From the NCBI RefSeq assembly GCF_026340305.1, contig NZ_JAPEPI010000001.1, forward strand, positions 2,542,001 through 2,606,000: a stretch of DNA of 64,000 nucleotides, read 5' to 3'. Source of the DNA: Streptomyces sp. NBC_01381 (GTDB lineage: Bacteria > Actinomycetota > Actinomycetes > Streptomycetales > Streptomycetaceae). Shown here piece after piece: positions 58,606 to 64,000 of this stretch. The stretch's first letter is position 1. Each line of letters begins with the position of its first letter. The translations under genes and the position numbers were made by a program. The notes under the pieces are model-generated. The model was not told the origin of the DNA. It worked only from the letters and a program-made list of their open reading frames with translations, and made no database searches.

Positions 58606-59647
58606 CGGGGCCCGGATCCGCCGACTGCGTCAGATACGGCATGAGCTGCCGCGCGAGGTCGTCGCGCGATGCGGCGTCGACGCCCGCCGCGCCGGTCAGA
58701 TAGATCGCGTTGAGCAGCTGGTCGGTGGCGAGTTCGCCGCCGGTGCCGCGCTCAAGGAAGCGGGCGATGAGGGAACGGGCGGACGCGTCGGGCTCGCCCA
58801 GGTGGGCGCGGACGATCTCCTCCAGATGCTCGTCCCGCGGCTGGCGAAGGCGCAGCGTGACGCAGCGGCGCAGGAAGGCGGGCGGGAACTCGCGCTCGCC
58901 GTTGCTGGTGAGGACGACGAAGGGGAAGGCCCGGCAGCGTACGCGGCCGCGCTCGACCGTCACCGGGTCGTCGGAACCGTCGGTCAGCAGGTCGGCCTTC
59001 GGGGTGTGCTTGGCGATGCGGACCAGCTCGGGGATCTCGTACTGGCCCTCCTCCAGGATGTTCAGGAGGTCGTTGGGCAGGTCGAGGTCGCTCTTGTCGA
59101 TCTCGTCGATGAGCAGGGCGCGGGGGCGCTCGTAGGGGAGCAGCGCGGTGCCGAGCGGGCCGAGGCGGAGGTGGTCCTCGACGCCCGCGCCCGAGCGGCG
59201 CTCCTCGGCGCCGATGCCGCCGGAGCGGCCGTGCCGCGGCTCCCGCGCGGCCTGGTCCTTCGCCGCGTACAGGCGGGAGAGCGGGTCGTACTGATAGAGG
59301 CCGTCGTGCAGCGCGCTGCGGCTCGTGATGTTCCAGCGGAGGACCGGGCCAAGGCCCAGCTCCCGTGCCACCGCGTACGTGAGGCTCGACTTGCCGCTGC
59401 CGGGCGGGCCCGTCACCAGGAGCGGGCGCCTCAAGTACAGGGCGGCGTTGACGAGTTGGACGCAGGTGTCCGTGGCGCGGTACGTGTGCGCACGGTGGAC
59501 GCGGTCCGGGGAGGTCGCCGAGCCGTCGTCCGTGGGGGTTTCGATGACCGGGCCGCCGTCGAAGGCGCGCCAGGGCGGGGGCGGAGGCAGCTCGGTGATC
59601 CCGTCGTGGGGCTCGTTCGTGCCGGTGTAGACGGGCCACAGGGACAT
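58595..59647 (-). CDS. MoxR-type AAA+ ATPase
   Basis: This encodes about 350 residues from the ATG at 59647 with GGAGAA upstream. Walker A is GPPGSGKS (80-87), Walker B LLIDEIDK (178-185), sensor 1 FVVLTSNGEREFPPAFLRRC near 235, and a helical lid follows. It belongs to the MoxR/AAA_5-like ATPases that pair with vWA proteins to remodel or activate partners using ATP. An insert at about 133-160 (REPRHGRSGGIGAEERRSGA) is unusual. The gene ends inside the start of the SAV_2336-type gene and lies 88 bases after the trypsin/VMAP-like gene. Confidence 0.85.
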   Translation of the reverse strand: MSLWPVYTGTNEPHDGITELPPPPPWRAFDGGPVIETPTDDGSATSPDRVHRAHTYRATDTCVQLVNAALYLRRPLLVTGPPGSGKSSLTYAVARELGLGPVLRWNITSRSALHDGLYQYDPLSRLYAAKDQAAREPRHGRSGGIGAEERRSGAGVEDHLRLGPLGTALLPYERPRALLIDEIDKSDLDLPNDLLNILEEGQYEIPELVRIAKHTPKADLLTDGSDDPVTVERGRVRCRAFPFVVLTSNGEREFPPAFLRRCVTLRLRQPRDEHLEEIVRAHLGEPDASARSLIARFLERGTGGELATDQLLNAIYLTGAAGVDAASRDDLARQLMPYLTQSADPGPDAH

Positions 59648-59663
59648 GGTCTGGGTTCTCCGG

Positions 59664-59740
59664 TTTCGTACGTCGGTGTTTCGTACGGCGGGCTCACGGT
59701 CTTGTGCGTCGGGCTCACGGTTTCGTACGGCGGGCTCAGG
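59664..59740. repeat. 21-base direct repeats between the VMAP-like and MoxR genes
   Basis: Three units of about 21 bases (TTTCGTACGGCGGGCTCACG, with one copy diverged to TCTTGTGCGTCGGGCTCACG) and one partial unit fill the gap. The last unit overlaps the stop codon of the trypsin-like gene. Slippage from that coding end is likely, but the spacing before the MoxR start may also matter. Confidence 0.75.
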
Positions 59741-61445
59741 CGACGGGGGAGTGGCGGTGGGCGGCGGGTGCGTCGGGGAAACAGCGCGGGTCGTCCCAGA
59801 GGAGCTGCACGTCCCGCGCCCAGTGTCGTTCCGGCTCGTCCGCCGCCTCGGCGGACTCGCGCAACGCCAGTATGGTGCGCGGGAGTTCGGCGGGTGAAGT
59901 GCCGTCCACATGGGCCGCGATGCGGTCGAGGAACTCCGAACCGGGGCAGCCGGCGCCCGCCGGGCCGTGGCCATCGGCGCCGTCGCAGCCCGTGCGGGGC
60001 CACAGCAGCACCGGCGCGGGTGCGGTCAGCGAGACGTCGAAGTGCGTCACGTCGGCGCCTGGTCCGGTGCGGTCGGCCGGGGGTGGTGCCCCGAACCCCG
60101 CGAGGTCCGCGCCGTCCCGCCGCAGCCGGAAGCGCAGCTTGTTCGGCTTCTCCTGGGTGCCGCACTCGACACGGTGCAGGGAGGCCGCGGGGTGGCCGTC
60201 CAAGTACTCCCATTTACGGGCGAGTTGATGACGCAGGCCGCCCTTGCGGCGGGACCGCTCGGTGACGACCAGGGGGTAGGAGCAGCCGAGCGGCGTCGGG
60301 TCGTCGGCGCCGCACTCCCACCGGGCCACCGGCCAGTTGAGCAGCGCGCGGGGCAGCACGAACGCCAGCAACTCGTCCGTACCGGGGGCGAGATGGGAGA
60401 AGGCGTCGTCGACGCGCTCCTGGACGTACGTACGCACGCTGCCGGAGGCCAGGGTGTCCGAGCCGACGGGATGACGGTGGCCCTCGCGGTAAGCGGAGAC
60501 CTCGACCAGGAGCTGGTCGTCGCCCGCGCCGCTGTGGTCGATCTCGACGAGGATCGGGGACCAGTCCGGCGGCGCACCGGACGGGGCCGTGGACCGGGGC
60601 GCGTCGAGCAGCCCGGTGAGCCGGTCGGCCAGACGGGTCAGCGCTTGTGGCTCCTCGACCTCGGAGAGCACGTACCAGGCCGCCGACCACAGCGAGCCGA
60701 AGCCGCCGTGCGGCACGGGCGGGCCGAAAGGGCCCACCGCGTCGTTGTACAGCCGCTCCGGGTCGACCGCCGGGCCGCTGCCGGCCGCCCGCTCCACCAG
60801 CTCGCGAAGCCGCTCCTTCGCCGCCCGGTGGTGGCCCGGGGTCGGGATGAAGTCGCCGAGCGGGGCCCAGTAGCGGGCCATGACGGAGGTGGGCAGCATC
60901 CTGCCGTTGCGTACGCCGCTGGAGGCGCGGGCGGCGGCCGACACCATGCCCACCACGCGGTTGCTGTCCGCGAGGGTCACCGCCGCGCCGCTGAACCCCG
61001 GTGCGAGGGGCTGCCCGTGGGCGCTCCACGCCTCCAGCTGCACCCACTCGTCGGCGATCAACTGGGCCGCGGTGGCCCGGTATTCGGCGATGGTGCCCTC
61101 CGGATAGCCCTTGGGGAAGCCGTACACGAGGAGCCTGGGCCGGGGTTCGGCGTACGCGTCGTCGGGCGCCGCGAACTCGGCGGGCCGCACCGGCACGGGG
61201 CGCGCGAGCTCCAGGACGGCGAGGTCACCCGGGTCGGCGCCCGCCCCGTCCCACCCGCCGTGCGCACCGACGGCAGCGGACACCTCGCCGAGGTCCCCGC
61301 GGTGCGGAAAGGAAACGGTGACCGCCGCCCGGCCGCTGCCCCGCACGACATGCGCACAGGTCAGCACATGCCGCTCGGACACCAGGAACCCAGCCCCGAC
61401 CTCGCTGCCGCAGACGATCCGGGCATGCCACGATGCGCTGCTCAT
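59736..61445 (-). CDS. Trypsin-like protease with VMAP-type C-terminal region
   Basis: This encodes about 569 residues from the ATG at 61445, which overlaps the stop of the previous gene (ATGA). The trypsin-fold domain (1-210) has an intact triad: H32 in LTCAHVV, D74 in GDLAVLEL, S152 in PGFSGAAV. No signal peptide is present, so it acts in the cytoplasm. The remainder (about 240-569) contains LLVEVSAYREGHRHPVGSDT, LLAFVLPRALLNWPVARWEC and YPLVVTERSRRKGG, a pattern I associate with the VMAP C-terminal module. In vWA-MoxR-VMAP systems such a protein is thought to be the regulated effector. Confidence 0.75.
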   Translation of the reverse strand: MSSASWHARIVCGSEVGAGFLVSERHVLTCAHVVRGSGRAAVTVSFPHRGDLGEVSAAVGAHGGWDGAGADPGDLAVLELARPVPVRPAEFAAPDDAYAEPRPRLLVYGFPKGYPEGTIAEYRATAAQLIADEWVQLEAWSAHGQPLAPGFSGAAVTLADSNRVVGMVSAAARASSGVRNGRMLPTSVMARYWAPLGDFIPTPGHHRAAKERLRELVERAAGSGPAVDPERLYNDAVGPFGPPVPHGGFGSLWSAAWYVLSEVEEPQALTRLADRLTGLLDAPRSTAPSGAPPDWSPILVEIDHSGAGDDQLLVEVSAYREGHRHPVGSDTLASGSVRTYVQERVDDAFSHLAPGTDELLAFVLPRALLNWPVARWECGADDPTPLGCSYPLVVTERSRRKGGLRHQLARKWEYLDGHPAASLHRVECGTQEKPNKLRFRLRRDGADLAGFGAPPPADRTGPGADVTHFDVSLTAPAPVLLWPRTGCDGADGHGPAGAGCPGSEFLDRIAAHVDGTSPAELPRTILALRESAEAADEPERHWARDVQLLWDDPRCFPDAPAAHRHSPVA

Positions 61446-61822
61446 GAGGTGGCGGTGGCCTCCGGGGGCAGGCCTGCCGGGGGATCGGCGACGGGCGCCG
61501 GGGACTGGCCGGGAGTCCACGCCAGGCGCACCACCAGATGGCCCTCGGCCGTGCCCTTCACGATCACCGCGCCGGCCTCCGCCGTCATCCGGACCCCGAA
61601 CTCGATCTCCACCGAGTCGGGGCGCAGGCTGCCGTCCCGGAACACCCGCAGCGCGGACTCCGCGGCCGCTCGCGCCCCGGCCAGTGAGCCCTCGAAGGTG
61701 CGGGCGGCCTGTGCGGGTCCTTCGCCGTGGCGCGAGATGAGGTGGGAGCCGTGCAGGTCGTCCACGTCGGCCATGACGACCCGTGCGCCGTCGTCGGTCC
61801 TGAACTCCACCAGATCGTCCAT
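61442..61822 (-). CDS. Trypsin-co-occurring domain (Trypco1 / CU044_2847) protein
   Basis: This encodes about 126 residues from the ATG at 61822. The pattern LVEFRTDDGARVVMADVDD, a middle helix (AARTFEGSLAGARAAAESAL) and VEIEFGVRMTAEAGAVIVKG then HLVVRLAW match the family named for co-occurring with trypsin-like domains (Trypco1). It is likely a regulator, cap or adaptor of the protease whose gene overlaps it by four bases. It is the first gene of the minus-strand set and is divergent from the secreted protease. Confidence 0.8.
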   Translation of the reverse strand: MDDLVEFRTDDGARVVMADVDDLHGSHLISRHGEGPAQAARTFEGSLAGARAAAESALRVFRDGSLRPDSVEIEFGVRMTAEAGAVIVKGTAEGHLVVRLAWTPGQSPAPVADPPAGLPPEATATS

Positions 61823-61946
61823 CACTGCCCCTGTCGAACCCCGGGCACCACGTGCCGCACATCCTGACTGTCTGCCAACTGCATTGTCACGGAAGGTGCT
61901 CGTCGCTGTCAGCCGTCTTCCGGGCAACGGCCTGAGACAGGTGTGG

Positions 61947-61980
61947 CTGGCGGGAAGGTGCCCTGGCGGCTTCCCGCCAG
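61947..61980. other. Perfect 10-base stem-loop between divergent promoters
   Basis: CTGGCGGGAA and TTCCCGCCAG pair around a 14-base loop, about 95 bases before the subtilisin-type gene. It could be an operator or a leader structure. No gene is seen in the 251-base gap 61823-62073. Confidence 0.45.
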
Positions 61981-62073
61981 GACCGGTCAACATCCCCGCA
62001 ACACAAGCCCCCTGACACTCGTCGCAGCACCCGGGAACCACCCCCGCCCGGGTCCGACGAAGAGAGGGCACCC

Positions 62074-64000
62074 ATGACCAGAGCACCCGCGTGGCGAAGA
62101 GCGAGGCTGCTGCCGGCCTTCGGCCTCGCGTTCGCCCTGCTCCCGGCAGGGCAGGCCGCCACCGCGGCTCCTTCCGACGCGCCGCAGGGACGAGCCACGC
62201 CCGCCGCCCACACCGTCACCCTGGTAACCGGCGACAAGGTCACCGTCACGGAACTCGGCGGCGGCAAGAAGACCGTCACCGTCGACCGGCCCGAAGGGTC
62301 CACCGGAGCCGTCCGGAGCGAGATATCGGGCGGCCGCATCACCGTCGTACCGGACGAGGCGCGGCCCTATCTGAACGTGGGGACCCTCGACGAGCGGCTC
62401 TTCGACGTGACGGAGCTGATCCGGCAGGGGCTCGCCGGGAAGAAGGCCGGCCCTCTTCCGCTGATCGTCACCTACGAGAAGACGGCGCGTGCCGCGGGGC
62501 AAGAAGTGCCGCGTGGTGCCGACAAGGTGCGGTCGCTGCCGAGCGTCGGCGGCGTCGCGGTGAAGGCGGGCAGGCCCGGCACGTTCTGGCGGTCCGTGGC
62601 GCCTGATGCCGTCAACTCCGCAGAATCAAAGGGTGGTTCACGGGAAGGTGAGCTCGCCGGCGGCATCGGCAAGATCTGGCTCGACGGCCGCGTCGAGGCC
62701 GACATGGCGCAGAGCAACGAGCAGATCGGCACCCCCAAGGCCTGGGAGGCGGGGCTCACCGGCAAGGGCGTGAAGGTCGCCGTCCTCGACACCGGGGTCG
62801 ACACCTCCCACCCCGGTCTCAAGGACCGTGTCGACGCCACCAAGAGCTTCATCCCGGGCGAGGAGGTCGCCGACCGCAACGGCCACGGCACCCATGTGAC
62901 CTCGACTGTCGGCGGCAGCGGCGCAGAGTCCGACGGCGACAAGGAGAAGGGCGTCGCGCCCGGCGCCGCCCTCTCCGTCGGCAAGGTGCTCAGCGACGCG
63001 GGCTCGGGCAGCGAGTCGCAGATCATCGCGGGCATGGAGTGGGCGGCCAAGGACGTCGGCGCCAAGGTCGTGTCGATGAGCCTCGGTTCGCAGGAGGCGA
63101 GCGACGGCACCGACCCGATGGCCGTCGCCGTCGACACGCTCTCCAAAGACACCGGAGCCCTCTTCGTCATCGCCGCGGGCAACACCGGCGCCCCCTCCTC
63201 GATCGGCTCGCCCGGCGCCGCCGACTCCGCGCTGACGGTCGGGGCCGTCGACTCCGCCGACAAGGCCGCGTACTTCACCAGCCAGGGCCCCCGCTTCGGC
63301 GACAACGCCCTCAAGCCCGACCTGTCGGCCCCCGGCGTGGACATCCTCGCCGCCCGTTCCCAACTCGTCGGCGGTGAGGGCTACTACACCAAGATGAGCG
63401 GTACGTCGATGGCGACCCCGCACATCGCGGGCGCCGCGGCCCTGCTCGCCGAGAAGCACCCCGACTGGAGCGGCGCGCGGCTCAAGGACGCGCTGATGTC
63501 GACGTCCGCGCGGCTCGACGCCTCGGCCTATGAGCTGGGCGCGGGTCGCGTCAGCGTGCCCGGCGCGATCGACGCCCGGATCACCGCGAGCGGCAGCGCC
63601 GACCTGGGCTTCTACTCCTGGCCGTACGGCGACAACAAGCCGGTCACGAGGACGCTCACGTACACCAACTCATCGGACGCCGCAGTGGAGTTGACGCTTG
63701 CCGCCGAGGGTGCGGCGGAGGGTGTCGCGACCCTCGCCGACAAGACGCTCACCGTCCCGGCGCACGGCACCGCCTCGACCACGGTGATCGGTGACGGCGC
63801 GAAGGCGCCCGTCGGCAACACCAGCGGCCGCATCGTCGCGAGCGCCGCCGGGAAGCCGGTCGCGCACACCGCGTTCGGCCTGGTCAAGGAGGAGGAGCGG
63901 TACACGCTCACCGTCCACGTCAAGGACCGTGACGGCGCCGCCACCGGGGCGGGCCTCGTGCTCCAGCGCCTCGCCGAGGAGGTCGACCCCTTCCAGACGG
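62074..64000 (+). CDS. Secreted S8 (subtilisin-family) serine protease, C-terminus cut by the window edge
   Basis: At least 642 residues are present. The start at 62074 has AGAGAGGG upstream. The signal peptide is about 1-32 (LLPAFGLAFALLPAGQAATA), followed by a propeptide to about 210. The catalytic triad is D239 (VAVLDTGVDTSHP), H271 (NGHGTHVT) and S445 (SGTSMATPHIAG), with oxyanion Asn N370 (IAAGN). After the catalytic domain a beta-rich region (from about 510) resembles the extended C-terminal domains of large Streptomyces S8 proteases of 1000 residues or more. It is exported and probably degrades extracellular protein. Confidence 0.92.
   Translation, partial: MTRAPAWRRARLLPAFGLAFALLPAGQAATAAPSDAPQGRATPAAHTVTLVTGDKVTVTELGGGKKTVTVDRPEGSTGAVRSEISGGRITVVPDEARPYLNVGTLDERLFDVTELIRQGLAGKKAGPLPLIVTYEKTARAAGQEVPRGADKVRSLPSVGGVAVKAGRPGTFWRSVAPDAVNSAESKGGSREGELAGGIGKIWLDGRVEADMAQSNEQIGTPKAWEAGLTGKGVKVAVLDTGVDTSHPGLKDRVDATKSFIPGEEVADRNGHGTHVTSTVGGSGAESDGDKEKGVAPGAALSVGKVLSDAGSGSESQIIAGMEWAAKDVGAKVVSMSLGSQEASDGTDPMAVAVDTLSKDTGALFVIAAGNTGAPSSIGSPGAADSALTVGAVDSADKAAYFTSQGPRFGDNALKPDLSAPGVDILAARSQLVGGEGYYTKMSGTSMATPHIAGAAALLAEKHPDWSGARLKDALMSTSARLDASAYELGAGRVSVPGAIDARITASGSADLGFYSWPYGDNKPVTRTLTYTNSSDAAVELTLAAEGAAEGVATLADKTLTVPAHGTASTTVIGDGAKAPVGNTSGRIVASAAGKPVAHTAFGLVKEEERYTLTVHVKDRDGAATGAGLVLQRLAEEVDPFQT

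Overview
The window is chromosomal DNA of a Streptomyces or very close relative. The supporting evidence is very high GC with almost only G/C in third codon positions, a SapB-type ram lanthipeptide cluster, a chaplin, a SARP-type domain, an MreB-like Mbl, an HrdA-like sigma factor, and many GTG starts with ATGA/GTGA gene overlaps. From memory, the order protease, Mbl, HrdA, DnaG, nitrate reductase, SoxR-target reductase, NirB resembles the SCO2446-SCO2488 stretch of S. coelicolor in reverse. The ram/chaplin block is not in that place in S. coelicolor.

Left part (1-28 kb): the start of a GntR regulator; a WD40/HEAT protein with a coupled small protein; a secreted GH20 hexosaminidase with a 14/16 match to the DasR (dre) operator; a KimA-like permease; two SDR oxidoreductases with a TetR regulator and matching operators; the nirB/nirD nitrite reductase operon; a membrane ferredoxin-reductase-like flavoprotein carrying a dispersed repeat inside its reading frame; a TauE/SafE permease; a class F sortase with a probable surface substrate; a class IV aminotransferase divergent from a flavin reductase under a SoxR-like box; a lipoprotein/histidine kinase pair without a regulator gene; CutA; a cyclotransferase; a small secreted Cys-rich protein; and the molybdenum nitrate reductase. 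Nitrate reductase, nitrite reductase and the sirohydrochlorin chelatase at 28.5 kb (siroheme supply) form a loose nitrate assimilation neighbourhood.

Middle (28-42 kb): SanA-like protein, sirohydrochlorin chelatase, dGTPase, ferredoxin-reductase-like flavoprotein, DNA primase (dnaG, with a central segment of foreign codon use), HrdA-like sigma factor, a two-gene ABC exporter, a sugar kinase, a YtxH-like protein, two tandem tRNA-Asn genes with a strong terminator, a CAT-anticodon tRNA and a DUF4242 protein.

Morphogenesis block (42.4-52 kb): a short chaplin is divergent from ramC. RamC (class III lanthipeptide synthetase), a 44-residue RamS-like precursor, two half-size ABC exporters (RamA, RamB) and the convergent regulator RamR follow. 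The precursor has an unusual first ring motif. Beside ramR lie a GAF-domain kinase whose ATPase domain looks decayed, and Mbl. Chaplin, SapB-like surfactant and Mbl all relate to aerial growth or sporulation in streptomycetes.

Right end (53-64 kb): an MFS exporter that looks leaderless, then a four-gene minus-strand set (Trypco1-like protein, trypsin/VMAP-like protein, MoxR AAA+ ATPase, and a 1375-residue fusion of a SAV_2336/vWA-like domain, pseudokinase, SARP-type wHTH/BTAD and HAD-like domain). This looks like a member of the vWA-MoxR-VMAP class of NTP-dependent conflict systems. A divergent secreted subtilisin-family protease runs off the right edge.
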